Source: Falciphora oryzae
Lineage: Eukaryota; Ascomycota; Sordariomycetes; Magnaporthales; Magnaporthaceae
Direction of reading: 5' to 3'
NCBI GenBank assembly: GCA_000733355.1
Contig: JNVV01000008.1
Location: 554,961-617,551 of the forward strand
Length of the DNA: 62,591 nucleotides
A model generated the notes under the pieces. It was given only the letters and a program-made list of their open reading frames with translations, had not been told where the DNA came from and did not search any database. Below, piece by piece: positions 43,708 to 54,928 of this stretch. Position numbers and translations under genes: made by a program. Each line of letters opens with the position of its first letter. The stretch's first letter is position 1.

Positions 43708-44568
43708 ATGGCGCCGCCGTCCCGCCCGCGCACCCGCGTGCCGACGCGCGACGACTTTGCGCCCCTCGCGCGCGACGGCAGGCTCGCGGTCCAGCTGCAC
43801 TTCCCGTCCCCGCCCGAGTCCACCGTCGCGATCCTGGTCCTGCTGCACGGGCTGGGCGACTCCGAGGGTCCCTTTGCGGGCTTCGCGCGTGCCGTGGGCC
43901 TGCCCGGCGTCCTGGCCGTCTCGGTCCGCGGCGTCAGCCCGCTGCCGCCGGCGATGCTGGGCCTGCCGGACGACGTGGCGGCGGCGGGGCCGACGAGGCA
44001 TTTCCACTGGGGGGATGATTTGCGGTTGGACGGGGAGGGGGGGCTGGATCCGGACCCCGGGTTCGAGAGGGCGCAGGAGGCGGTGCTGGAGCGGCTGGTG
44101 AGGGGTGTGTTGGTTGGGGAGTGTGGGTGGGAGACGGAGGATGTGCTGTTGTTCGGGTTCGGGCAGGGCGGGAGTCTTGCGCTGGGGCTGGCGTCGCGGG
44201 TGCGGATGGGGCCGCGCGTCGCCGAGGTTTCCTCCTCTTCGGCAGATGGAGGCGACGGCGGCGGTAACGGGAAGGGCACCAAGTTCAAGGGCGTCGTCTC
44301 CATCGGCGGGCCGCTCCCGCAGTCCATGGTGCCGACGGTGAGCGCGCGCGGGAAGGCGGCGACGCCGGTGCTGCTGTGTCGGGCGAGGGGGAGCGAGGGG
44401 CTTGGTGGGGATGCGGTCGATGCGGTCAGGGCCGAGTTTGAGAGGGTCGAGGTTGCGGAGTGGAGGGACAAGATGGAGGATGGGATGCCGGCTAGCAGGG
44501 AGGAGATGATGCCGATTATGCGGTTCTTTGCGGAGCGGTTGAGGGATGGGGGTGGGTTTGGGACTTAG
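43708..44568 (+). CDS. Acyl-protein thioesterase-like alpha/beta hydrolase lacking the catalytic Ser
   Basis: Single exon, 286 aa. The fold matches the phospholipase/carboxylesterase (acyl-protein thioesterase) family: VAILVLLHGLGDSEGPF for the first strand and oxyanion loop, RHFHWGDD, then LLFGFGQGGSLALGLA at the nucleophile elbow and a C-terminal REEMMPIMRFFAERL helix. True thioesterases have GFSQGG at the elbow; here residue 152 is Gly, so the nucleophile is missing. The usual catalytic His loop (HxxGHxxxPEE in active relatives) is replaced by KMEDGMPASREE with no His. I infer a non-catalytic or re-purposed hydrolase. The Asp loop around TPVLLCRARGSEGLG is also unlike active enzymes. GC is high, with strong third-position C/G, in line with neighbours. 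A long antisense frame opposite it is a by-product. Confidence 0.8.
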   Translation: MAPPSRPRTRVPTRDDFAPLARDGRLAVQLHFPSPPESTVAILVLLHGLGDSEGPFAGFARAVGLPGVLAVSVRGVSPLPPAMLGLPDDVAAAGPTRHFHWGDDLRLDGEGGLDPDPGFERAQEAVLERLVRGVLVGECGWETEDVLLFGFGQGGSLALGLASRVRMGPRVAEVSSSSADGGDGGGNGKGTKFKGVVSIGGPLPQSMVPTVSARGKAATPVLLCRARGSEGLGGDAVDAVRAEFERVEVAEWRDKMEDGMPASREEMMPIMRFFAERLRDGGGFGT

Positions 44569-44646
44569 GGGTGGTTGCTGGACGGACTCTGAAGAGGGGG
44601 TTGTATAATGAAGATAGTGAGCAAGGTTCCAAAGCAATCATTGCGG
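44569..44646. other. Short convergent spacer
   Basis: Contains the 3' end of the hydrolase-like gene and that of the possible small minus-strand gene; nothing else seen. Confidence 0.5.
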
Positions 44647-45048
44647 CTAGGCGAGTCCCTTCCGCTGCTTCATATCAGTGTCCTTTCCCCAACTTTTTTT
44701 TCGGTCATAATGCCCAGCGAGCGTATAATGATCACTCATAGCATTCGGCTCATGTCCGTAGTTGTCCACCGATCCATACCCATCATTACTCTCACTCTCA
44801 GACCCGTACCCGTCGTCGGCACCATAATCATCATGAAGTTGCGCTTCGCTTCCGTAATCACCCCCATATCTCGCCGTCTCTCCATGATCATAGCTTTCTT
44901 CGGGCTGACTCTCTCCGCAACCCTCACCCACAGCCACGTCGTGATGCATGCCCTCCCCGTGGTCCCCAGTCATGCTGTGGTTGTTGCGGTGGCTGTGGTG
45001 GTGGCATCTGTCTTTGCACCCCAAATTGGTTGCGTCGCAGCTTTCCAT
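44647..45048 (-). CDS. Possible small Gly/Tyr/Asp/His-rich protein
   Basis: A 133-codon minus-strand frame with a biased but ordered composition: a Cys/His-rich start (CKDRCHHHSHRNNHS), then repeats of DYG/DGYGS type (YGGDYGSE, DDYGADDGYGSES, NDGYGSVDNYG) and a basic tail. The opposite strand reads as a Val/Ile/Leu-rich chain, the expected shadow of such codons. No known domain. It lies between two convergent-to-neighbour hydrolase genes. An upstream exon around 45070-45190 (minus) is possible but not resolved. Moderate to low certainty that it is expressed. Confidence 0.4.
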   Translation of the reverse strand: MESCDATNLGCKDRCHHHSHRNNHSMTGDHGEGMHHDVAVGEGCGESQPEESYDHGETARYGGDYGSEAQLHDDYGADDGYGSESESNDGYGSVDNYGHEPNAMSDHYTLAGHYDRKKSWGKDTDMKQRKGLA

Positions 45049-45287
45049 GGCTACTGCTGGCGTATGCTATACGCCTCTCCCAAAAGACAAGTTCTTCATT
45101 GTGGAAAGTGAGCATCCCCCAGGTCTGAGGACGCTGTAGCATTAAACGCACCAAGGTAATTAGCTCGGCCTGCAAATCCATATCAAAACACATGGGAATT
45201 AACCCTCCTCAAGATAGCCTTCACCCTCGAACAAAGTCAACATAAACAAGTCCCCTCAAACAACACCACTCACTGCTTCTCCCCCAG

Positions 45288-46449
45288 CTACAACTTGGAC
45301 TCGGGCTTGTCGTCCGCAGCGGGCTTCGCCTCCACTTCCTCGGTGGCAGCAGCGCTCCCGGCAGCCTCGCCCTCGGTGGCCGCCGCAGCCTGCGTCTCCG
45401 CAGCAGCAGCCACCGGCGCCTCCGCCCCCGTGGCCCTAGCCAGCACCCACTCAATGACATGCCCAAAGTACTCCTCCTTCTCGGGCTCCGCGTGCAGCTG
45501 GTGGAACCACCCCTCGTACGTGCGGAACGTCTTGTCCCCGAGCCCCGTCTGCGCGTCGAACCACCTGCTCGAGAAGTCGTACCCGGTCGCCTTGTCCGCG
45601 GTCCCGTGGCCCAGCCAGACGGCCTTCACCACGCTGGGGTCGATGCGGATCTTGTTCTTGATGAGTGACTCGGTCCGGTCCAGCAGCGCCGCCAAGCCCT
45701 CGAGCGTGCCCGTGTCGTGGCACAGCTCGTCCTTGCGCAGCTCCTCGACCGTGGCCGGGTCCCGCGTCAGCTCCTCGGGCGGGAACCGGTGCACCATCTG
45801 GCGCCGCGGCATCAGCCTGCCCACCAGCCGCCCCGCCTTGATCTTGAGCGCGCTGGGCTCGGCCCCGGGCGCCCAGCCGAGGAAGGGTGACTCGAGCACC
45901 CAGCCGCGCACGCGCGACACGACGGCCCGGTGGGTGGCGTCGCCCGCCAGCGCCAGGACCTCGCCGCCGCCCATGCTGTGGCCCAGCACGAAGACGGGCA
46001 GGCCTTCCTCGGACAGGTGCGACTCGACAAAGGCGGCGATGTCGGCGACGACCTGCGCCGTGCCGCCCGTCAGGCCCTTGTCGGACGGTTTCCGCACCGA
46101 CCTGCCCCAGCCGCGCTGGTCGAAGCCGTAGACGCCGACGCCTGCGCCCGCGAGCGCCGACCCAAACGCGTCGTACCGGCCCGCGTGGTCCGAGAAGCCG
46201 TGCACCAGGACCAGCTTGGCCTTGATGGCGCCATCGTCGGGCTGTTTGGGTAGGGGTGATGGTTAGTCTCGTTGTTGGTTTTTTCACGTGCTTTGTATTT
46301 TTTTTTTTTTGTTGGGACGAGTTTTGTCGGCAGCCAGCTGAGCTGAGCCGAGCCGCAAAGCTGCATTGATGAACGACACTTACAAGCCAGGTCCGGGTGT
46401 AAAGGTCCAGATCGCCGATCTTGAACGTGCCCTCTGTTATCTTGACCAT
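45288..46449 (-). CDS. Monoglyceride lipase-like serine hydrolase
   Basis: Two exons in phase: 46449-46384 and 46241-45288, 339 aa. It starts MVKITEGTFKIGDLDLYTR. Alpha/beta hydrolase landmarks are LVLVHGFSDHAGRY (oxyanion region), DQRGWGRS, the nucleophile elbow GHSMGGGE with Ser111, the acid loop WLGHGTADK, and the histidine motif GWFHQLHAEPEKEE, the pattern of monoacylglycerol lipases (yeast Yju3 type). It probably cleaves monoacylglycerol to fatty acid and glycerol, on lipid droplets or membranes. The last 55 residues are an Ala/Glu-rich low-complexity tail (AAAAETQAAAATEGEAAG) ending PESKL. That SKL is a canonical peroxisomal targeting signal type 1, suggesting a peroxisomal location. 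Intron 1 is 142 nt and contains a T-run near its 3' end. Confidence 0.88.
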
Positions 46450-47820
46450 CTTGACGGCTTCTAGCTTGTCTGGCTGTCTGTCGATCTGGTCGATGGATTG
46501 AATGCGTGTTCAAAAACAAGCAGGCAACTGCCGGCGAGGAGAATGGGACCGGGACCTTTGTGGTCGCGTCTCGGTAGCACCAATAATGGATGGTGGTCTG
46601 AGCAACGCACGCCGTGCTTGGCCAGGAAGAGAAATTGAGGCTGGCTATGCGCGCGCGCGTTGACGGCCTCACACAACCACTGGTTTGGCTGATTAGACCA
46701 AAGACCTAGGTAGCCGCCAGACAACAAATCAGCGCCGCCGGCTTTTCTCGGAGCTGAACATGAACCCCAATGGAGGTCGAGCCGTGCTGAAGTCAGGAGG
46801 CACCGTCCATCTTCAATTTAGCCTTCTTGCGCTTGCCAAACGGGGCATGGCTTCACATGTCAAGCACAGACGGTGAAGCGGCCTTGGCCCGGGTCCCCCC
46901 TGGTGGCGCGGTTTGCCTGTCAGTGCCGCCAAGGTCATTTCAAAAGGGGTCTTCTTGGGGAAGGATGCAAGCGTGATTGCGATGCCCCACGTCCACCTTG
47001 AAGGTTCAGGAGAAAAGTACGGGAATTGCCGTCACTCCGACTGCCAAGTGCCGCGCCCCTGTTGTGCCAAGGTGCTAAGGATTTGGATTTTGACGATGAA
47101 ACCAACTTGACTTTTGACGGCAATCCAGATTATACTAATCAGATGTAGAATGAGCAATAACTGTAAATGTCGCTTTCGCAGCAGTGATTAGACTCTCGGG
47201 AGTAATAACTTGTACCGTCAAAACAACAACAATAAATAACCAAAAAAAGAGCTCCCCAAGCCATGGAACCAGGACACAATGGTGACCAAGACACCTCCAT
47301 GAACCAACCCCCAGACCGAACCAGAAAAACAAAGCCCGCCGCCGCCATGGTCAGCCATGACCAACACAGGGTAGACAAGACCATTGACCCGTACCGACTC
47401 CCCAGCGACCAACCGGAGTAGAAACAGGAACAAAAAGAGCCAAAAGCAAGCAATACAAACAGATATCAAGGCAACCAGAAAGAAGAACCTCAAAATCCGA
47501 ACCCAGAAAAGACGCTGTGAAAACGCGCGCGGTACGCCAAACCGTATGATTCAGCCAACGACCAAGACATCGCAAGATATCCATCGTGTGTTTTGGTTGC
47601 CAGCAGTGGTCTTTTGCTTCTTTTTAACTCGCACAAGATCTGAACCATCATGAAAAAAGAACTTCGTCTCATTCGTCGTCTCATCGTGACGTCGCGAAGG
47701 GGGATATCGCAAACCTCCACGAGGTTACAAGGATTAAGTGGGAAAATAACCAGCCGAGCCAGTCAAGGTAGAAGAGAAGGAGTAACTGCGTCGAGGCCCA
47801 GAGTATCAAGAGGTGGGGCG
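46450..47820. other. Intergenic between lipase promoter and RFX 3' flank
   Basis: No supported gene. The first part should hold the lipase-like gene promoter, and 47140-47820 is the A-rich (plus strand) 3' flank of the RFX gene. Minus-strand frames here are Phe/Leu-rich UTR readings. An ACCTAGGTAG motif lies at 46706-46715. Confidence 0.55.
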
Positions 47821-50583
47821 TCATAACGCGGAGATGACGGTAGGAAGGTCTGCCCCGGCGTTGAGCAACTGGCTTGTGTCTGGCGTCGGGAACTCGAACT
47901 TGTCCATTGGCGGGAAATCCTCGTCTGGTGTGCGGATCCCAATACCGCTGTCGTCGTGGTTCGGCGAATGTTCCCCGTCGTCGTGCCCGGCAGTCGATGT
48001 GTTGTTGTTTGGAGGGAAAGGAGCTCGGTTGGGTTGCGAATGCGCGTGGGGCACGTGGGAGGCCAGGTTGTTGAACTCGTCGCTGCCCGCGCTGTAGCGC
48101 GACCCTTGCAGGTTGAGTTCGGGGTTGAGCTCCTGCTTCTTGACGCCGTCGACGACGGGCGCGGCGCTCTGCGTTGACTTCATGGCAAGGAAGCCACCCT
48201 GCTCTGCCAAAAAGGATGCCATCTCGTCGATCCAGCACTTGGTGACCCACCATGACCCGAAGCTCTTACCCTGGGAAATGGTCAGGTCCCTCATGACGGC
48301 CGTGCCGAGCCTGTGGACGCACCAGACGATGTCCGTGTGCGACGCGTAAGGGAATCGGTCGGGGAGCGACTGCAGGAAGCTGGCCCAGCGGTCAAGAACG
48401 GACGACGCCCCTGCCTCCTCCAGCGTGCTCGGTTGTGGCTGTCGCCCACTGCGCGCGGTCATCTCTCCGTGGAGAGTGAGCGCCTCCATTTCCCATGGGA
48501 CGTTGGCCGGGTCTAGGAGATCCCTAATCTCGGTGAGCATGATGTTGACCACCTCGTCCATGGCTCGCGATGGCACGCTCTCGGCGACCTTGCGTGTCCG
48601 CACCATGGTGATCCAGTCGAGGTACATCTGGTCACGGTTCGCCGGGTTCGATAACATATTGGCCGCCGCATGTGCCGTCAAGTTGACCCTCAGCTCCCTG
48701 TCCAAAAGCGCTGCAAATATTGTTGCCGGCGCCTCCTTGGCGCGCACAACGTGGGCCGGTTGACCCTGGAAGGACTCGCGAATGTGCATAACCAAGCGTT
48801 CCGATATGCTCCTGATGGTGTCCAGGACCGGCTTGGGGACGACCTGAAGCGTGAGACCCGAAAGGATCCGCATCATGCGTTGGTAAAGAACAAAGTCGCA
48901 CTCCTCAATCCATGGCGCGATCGCGGGATTCGAAAAGAGCTTCTGGACCGGCATGGTGAGTGTGCCTTGGAAAGAGGTGAAGAGATGGAAGAAGGTCTTC
49001 TCTTTGCAATAGCGTACACACTCAACGAGTGACGTGCAATGAGACCGATATAAAGCTGCAAGAGACTTTGCTGCGTCGGGATCTGTGCCACTCGGGAGGA
49101 AAGGTTCGATTCGGGGGAGGACAACGGGGTCTGATTGTTTGAAGGAAGCTCCTGTGTCGGCAGAGAGGGATAGTTTGAGCGCCGTCTTTTGCGTTGTCGC
49201 GTTGAGTTCGTCGAGCGTCGACACCTTTGGCATGTTGTATAAGCTATGCCTATATTCGCGTGGCCCCGACGCTTGCGAGTCCGGCTCTTGCTGCTGATAA
49301 AGATTGTGGTGGTCAGGAGAGGGCAGCGCGGCCCGTTCGGCGCGGACTGATGAGGCTCGGCCAGGGATCGTGCTGATATGGAGCGTCAGTATACAAAATT
49401 TTCACTGGTCACCCCCGGAACAATACTTGGAGCAGGCACATACTTGAAGTTCTGGGTCAGGCTTGCGCTCTCTGTCAGAGGCACTTGTGGGATGCTTGGA
49501 GGATCCTTGAGTTCGGGCTGCTCTTCCGTCAAAGCAAAGTTGACATAGTGATACTTGGACTCGCCGCGGACGCCGAGTCGCCTTGTCTTGAGACCCGGGA
49601 ACAGAACGCGAACAAGCTTTCCGAAGCTAGCAGGGTTGAGCACCGTGATGCGTTCTGTCGCACAGCGCGAGGCATAGTTGGCGTACACCCGGCCTCGAGG
49701 TACTGAGCCTTTACCCTTTGTACATACTTGGTTGATCCTGCGCGACATCGCTTGTTAGAAGCATGCTCGGAAGCAGACCGAGCCGCGACATCTGAAAGAG
49801 AGCACCCACCAAAGCATTGCAAACACCTGGCGCGTCCTCTCGGAGTGAGGCCCGCGTTCATTCCCGTGGAGCTCCTCGGCCACGTCGACGAGCGTCCTGT
49901 GCTTGTTCTGCGAGAAAAGCTGGCGCATCTCGAGCTCGTTGTTAGCGCTGGAGCGGGCAGCCTTGCCGGTGCCCGACACGCCCGCAACCGAGTCGCCGTC
50001 GCCGTCGCCCTCGCGATCCATCATCTGGCTGTCGCCATCCACGAAGCTATTGTTAACGCTCATGCTGTCGGTTGGGAGCGGCGCGTGGCCCATTGCCGCG
50101 TGCTGGTGGAACGAGACGGCGTGGCCGACAGAGCCCATGGACGAGTCCATTGAGAAGTCACGGCTGGCCTGCAAGTGCGAGGCGGCCTGCAATATCATGT
50201 GCTCGGTGCCGAGGTGGTCGGCCATCTGGGCCATGTGTGCGGGCGCGGGCGCCAGCTCCCGGGGCTGGGCGCGGTCCTGGGACAGCCATTGTGTGGAATA
50301 CACGGCTGATGTGTCGGCGAACGAGTGGTCGAGATTAGACGTCGTCGCCACGCTGTGAATCGAGGCCGTCGACCCCCGCGACTGGGTGCGTCTCCTCGAC
50401 TTGGCGGGCCTCCCAGCCTCCATCATGTGTGCTGACAGAATCAAAACAAATTAGCTCTGGGTCGCCAAAACACGCAGCGACCGGCAGTTTTAGTAAAGCG
50501 CACGCGGGCTTTGGGCTTGGAAAAAGAAAATCGCGTGTGATAGCAGCAGGACAGAAATGGTTGGCCGTACCTGTGTTGTTCAT
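47821..50583 (-). CDS. RFX-family transcription factor (Crt1/RfxA-like)
   Basis: Winged-helix DNA-binding regulator; in fungi this family controls DNA-damage and cell-cycle genes. Four exons close in frame: 50583-50571 (tiny, MNNT), 50431-49810, 49737-49444 and 49372-47821, giving 826 aa. If the tiny exon is wrong, the ATG at 50426 gives 820 aa. The RFX domain spans intron 2: FAMLW joins INQVCTKGKGSVPRGRVYANY, then NPASFGKLVRVLFPGLKTRR and LGVRGESKYHYVNF, with the conserved TRRLGxRGxSKYHY core. Exon 3 uses a GTATGT donor and joins to TIPGRASSVRAERA. The C-terminal half (YRSHCTSLVECVRYCKEKTF to the end) corresponds to the RFX central and dimerisation regions. The N-terminus is disordered with an acidic Asp/Gly patch. 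It diverges from YOP1. Confidence 0.9.
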
Positions 50584-52646
50584 CGTCGTGACATGCAGCA
50601 GCTTTGTTGACAAACTTGGCGCAGCTAAACATGGGGGCTGGGCTGGTGTGGTGGGAGCAAGTCTTTGAGAGGAGGATTTCGCTTGTTTTGTTTTTGTCGG
50701 GTCCCGGCTCTGACCCGCCAACCGACCGGGGAGTCGACACACGTGACTGCAATCTCAAAACATTCTCGATCGGATGCACCACCCCCGCAAGCGGGTACGC
50801 AGAAGCAGGGAAGCGGGCTAACAGCGAGGCACTGCCTTTTTCGGGCGACTGGCTCCAAAAATGTGCAGAAGGCGGAGATTATTCAGAATTTGTCTTTGAG
50901 AAACGAAATAACACTGCGATGCATAGAAAAGGGGACCACGCCGGCGGTCCCTAGGGAGCAAATAACGGTGTATGTGCTATGTAATTGTACGAGGCCCGTG
51001 AGTGCATGCGACGGCGAGCCCTGGAGTCTGTGAAGTGCACGATGCTGCTCCAATGTTAGGCTGGGAGTCACGCTGGATGAAGGTCGCATCCAGGTCGCGT
51101 CTGCGAAAACACGCACCGCACACTCTGCCTCAGGCCGCCAGAATCAGCTCCTTTCCCCGAACCGACAGGGGTGATACGCGACGCCCGGCCCGGGGCTCCC
51201 AGGCCTGTCGCCGATATGCCTGGGCCGAATTCTCAATAGCACTCGTGTTGCTCGACTGCCGGAGCTCCAGCGAGCCAGCACACGTATACTAGAGTACTAC
51301 CTACTCCTCTTGGAAGACACACAAAGAGCGGGACCTGGCGGCACGAAGGTCCCTCATTAAAGCAGATAGCACCAACCGCATGGATGCCCTGACGAGAGGG
51401 ATATCATGTGGTGGTAAACATTTACTTTGTAGTATATCAAAGTATCGTGTTATGCTTCTGAGGAGTATCGTGTTGGAGAGACAGAAAAGTAAAAAAGCAT
51501 AATTACCCGCGTCTGCAAAGAGCCGCTCGGCTGTTTAGGGGATACATGTCTCATCCACATATCAGGAGAACAGCAGGCCAATTGAGGGCAGCCAGGATGA
51601 TGACGTCGTTACAATTTGCGCGCCAGGGGAGGAGATCAACACGGGATCGCCGTTGTATGGCCAGTCCACCCGCCCGGACAGGTCTCGCATTGGGTGTCGG
51701 GCCTCGATAATAGATCCCCTGGCATGTTGATTGATTATGTCTAGGCCCAGCGTGCTCAGCTCGTGCCGTGGCAGATTGATGCAAATGACAGATGCGAGAT
51801 GCACCTTGGGCCAAAGGGAGAGCCGCACGTGACGGAATACCAAAGTATGCACATTTCCCTGGATGAACAAGAAAGCAACCCATGGAGCCAACGAGGGAGG
51901 TCCAGAAAACATTGTAGGGCGTTGCACCTGTGCCCCGGTCAAGCATGGGCACGTCCAACATGGAAGCCAAAAGGCACAACATCCACAGCAGGTGATACAT
52001 ATGATGCTTATGAGCTTGAGGGCCCTGAGAAAAACAACATCTGCACATGAAAGCATCGGTGGCGTACAGCGTAATGAGAACCTGAGAAAGCTGGGATAAG
52101 GTGCGTTGGGTGGAGGCCACGGAGCGCTGCGCTCTCTGGTTGGCTGTTGTCTGCCTCAGGCCGCCAGAAAACGCACATCGGACCAGCCCGTGCTCGCTCC
52201 CACACCGCGTTGCGTGCTGGCCAGTCTGCACCAGCCACCTCACCTCATGCGTCAGAGCACAGCTCGGCAGGAGGAACCCACCGACTCAGCGCCTTAGCTT
52301 TTATCACTTGGGCCCGAATGCAAGACAAAGAAAGCCCACCTCACACAAATCAATCAGCAAATACTACGCAACCACCCAAAGTCAGTCTCCCGCCCCCAAG
52401 CCCAACTCCTCCTCCGCATCATAAAGCAGAGTCGGCCCCTTTTGCTCCTCATCCTCGCCGCAGACATAACCTAGCTTCCGCAGAACTCAGTGCTAAAAGA
52501 AAACAATACCACAGACCTTTTTTTTTTTTTTTTGCTTCTACTCGCTCAGAAATAGCTTCCTCTCCCGCACTTATCAAGCCACGTAATTGCCGGGTCACCC
52601 CCTCCCCGCCGCATTGTGAAAGACCTCCCACCACACCCACGCAAAC
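50584..52646. promoter_or_regulatory. 2 kb divergent intergenic region RFX/YOP1
   Basis: No supported gene; the 230-codon minus frame at 51551-52243 has no protein character. A perfect 20 bp direct repeat (TCTGCCTCAGGCCGCCAGAA) occurs at 51124-51143 and 52150-52169. The 250 bases before the YOP1 ATG are C/A-rich with a T15 tract near 52520-52535, a typical leader. Confidence 0.5.
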
Positions 52647-53463
52647 ATGTCGTCCCCTCAGGACCGCGTCCAGTACTACGTCGGGCAGCTCGACCGTGAG
52701 GTACGATACTCATGCGCCCGCCACAGCCCTGCACTTTTGAAGCCGTCGCCGGCTGCCCGTCGCCTTATCTTGGGAGACGTGTCCGCTTGGCTCCATCTGG
52801 AGGCCCGTGCTAACCTGGCCTGTGTCGAGTAGCTGTCCAAGTACCCCGCCCTCAACAACCTCGAGAAGCAGTTCGGCGTCCCCAAGGCCTACGCCGTCGT
52901 CGGCGTCGTTGCCCTCTACTTCTTCCTTATCATCTTTAACCTCGGCGGCCAGCTCCTGACCAACATTGCCGGCTTTGGAATCCCCGCCTACTACTCGCTG
53001 GGCGCACTCTTCACTGCGAACAAGGAGGACGACACGCAGTGGCTGACTGTAAGTCGCATCCCCGGGCTCTTGGGCTCCTCTTTGGTGCTCTCCCTGCTCT
53101 GCAAAGTCCCGGATGCTGATTGCCGCCTGGGGGAAACCCGTCTAGTACTGGGTCGTCTTTGCTCTCTTCACGTAAGTGCCATCACGCCCCGAGCTAGGCC
53201 GAGACGATGCTCGGAACCGGAGCAGCCCTGCTAACAAGATCATGTGCAGCGTCGTTGAGAGCCTGGTTAGCGTTGTCTACTGGTTCCCCTTCTACTACAC
53301 CTTCAAGTTTGTCTTTCTCCTGTGGCTGTCGCTGCCGGCTTTCAGGGGCGCCGACATCATCTTCCGCTCGTTCCTCCAGCCCACCCTTTCGCGCTACTTT
53401 GTGCACGGCTCGCCGTCCAGCAACCTCCGGGCCAAGGCCGACGCGCTCAACAAGGACCAGTAA
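52647..53463 (+). CDS. YOP1: Yop1/REEP5 ER-tubule-shaping protein
   Basis: Reticulon-like DP1/HVA22 family protein that curves ER membranes into tubules. Four exons in phase: 52647-52700, 52833-53048, 53146-53171 and 53250-53463, giving 169 aa, the usual length. The spliced chain reads MSSPQDRVQYYVGQLDRE, LSKYPALNNLEKQFGVPKAY, a first hairpin VVGVVALYFFLIIFNLGGQ, then PAYYSLGALFTANKEDDTQW, LTYWVVFALFTVVES and the second hairpin YWFPFYYTFKFVFLLWLSLP, followed by an amphipathic helix and LNKDQ. The TB2/DP1 signature YYSxxAL...DTQWLTYWVVF is intact. The third exon is only 26 nt. Intron acceptors and donors are canonical. Confidence 0.95.
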
Positions 53464-54928
53464 GCGACGCGCGCGGTCTTGGGCGACCCCCGATGGCCCC
53501 ATGGCGTCGAGCGCGGGCGAAGCTCTCCGCGGGGCATGTTGGGGCTTCAGACAAGTCGCAAAAGCATGATGATTATATGTCGCGGCGCACAATGGGTCGC
53601 TCGCACCACCAGCAAGAACGGGGCAAGTTTATGAACGACACCCGGTGCAGGGCTGGCTCGGCATTCCGGAATGATGGACTACTTGTACTAGGCCTAGTAC
53701 AGTGACTGGGATATTCATCTTTTGGTGGGAAGGTTTATGATGGGGCATGGTATGGAACGGGGACGGCACGGAAATGGGGGTGGGATGGTATGACTGGTTA
53801 CCGGTTGGATTCATAGCTGTAGGGGGGGATGGTTCATAGTTGACGGCGGGATTCCTTGGTGGGCTTCAATAGAAGAAGTATCCGGTTCTTATGAGCTTGG
53901 TTCCTGCTGTATTGCACGGTACGTGACGGGCACCGAGTGTTTTCTCCGGACACTTTTTTTTTTTTTTTTTTTCCACGCTTCATTCCATCTCACACAAAGA
54001 CAACCTAAGATGCTATTCTGAACTTGCTTGTTCACTACTAAAACCGCCTCCTGTCGCACCGGATTCTTATTGATGCTCCGCTTGGCATCGTACTGATACT
54101 TTGCACAAGAACAAAAGAGTTCGTGCTCCAAACCGGTGTGTGTGACCGCGAAAATGACACTTTACCATATGCACTGTGACATAAAAAGTGCATGATGTGT
54201 CGCCAGCTTCAGCCACTCATTCTTTTAGTCGGCGGCTTCGTGCCGAATCAGTATCCCGCGATTTGCTCGATTGGCGATGCACGAGGGGCGACGCTGGATT
54301 GGATTGAGGGGCGCGAACGGGAAGCTGGAGGGCGGGGCTGCAGCGGGCGAGCGAGTGTTTTGGGCTGAAGGCTGGCCACAGATCACAGTTTGTTTCCAGT
54401 ACCTGAGCCGGCATTCCCCTTGCAGCACCATGGCGCGTCAAAGATACCACTGCCAGCGCCGCCGCTGGAGCGAATCCACTGACCTGAAATGCAACCCTGT
54501 CGGGGCCAAGACAAGTCGTCGTGCAACGTCAGCCCGTGAAACCGCGACGCCCGTCAGCGGCCCCGTCCTCATGTTCTCCTGCCGTTTTGTGCATTTTGGG
54601 GAGTCGGCCAACGCCAATTATCGACCCTGACCAAGGATATAGGCCGACGCGTAGTCCGAGATAATTATACAACGCCGTCGAATATCGATCGCAGCTGGAT
54701 TCCCGACAACGACGCTGGCAGCCGTAGCCCCAGCCACCCGCGAATCCTCGAACCACCCCCGGCGAAGCCCCCGACCCCGTAATCACGGCACCGAGAGAAG
54801 AGGGGCAGGGGAAATCCAATTGACGCCGGGCCCAAGCCCTGGGCCTCGACTCCCTTCAACATCCAAGCCTCCTCAGCCGCATCAGAAGCCAGCCTGCCCC
54901 GCGCGCCGATGCGGGCAGGTCTCCCGCG
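53464..54928. other. Intergenic YOP1 3' flank / MID1 promoter
   Basis: Nothing coding that I can support. A T22 run lies at 53950-53972, probably in the YOP1 3' flank. The 100 bases before the MID1 ATG are C-rich. Confidence 0.55.

Noticed and set aside
43473..44637. Two overlapping minus-strand frames of 332 and 317 codons
   Set aside because: Shadows of the thioesterase-like gene caused by high GC at third positions; compositions are Pro/Ser/Arg/His-biased without domains.
51551..52243. 230-codon minus-strand frame in the RFX/YOP1 spacer
   Set aside because: Low protein character (many Cys, His, Trp), overlaps another chance frame, no homology recognised.
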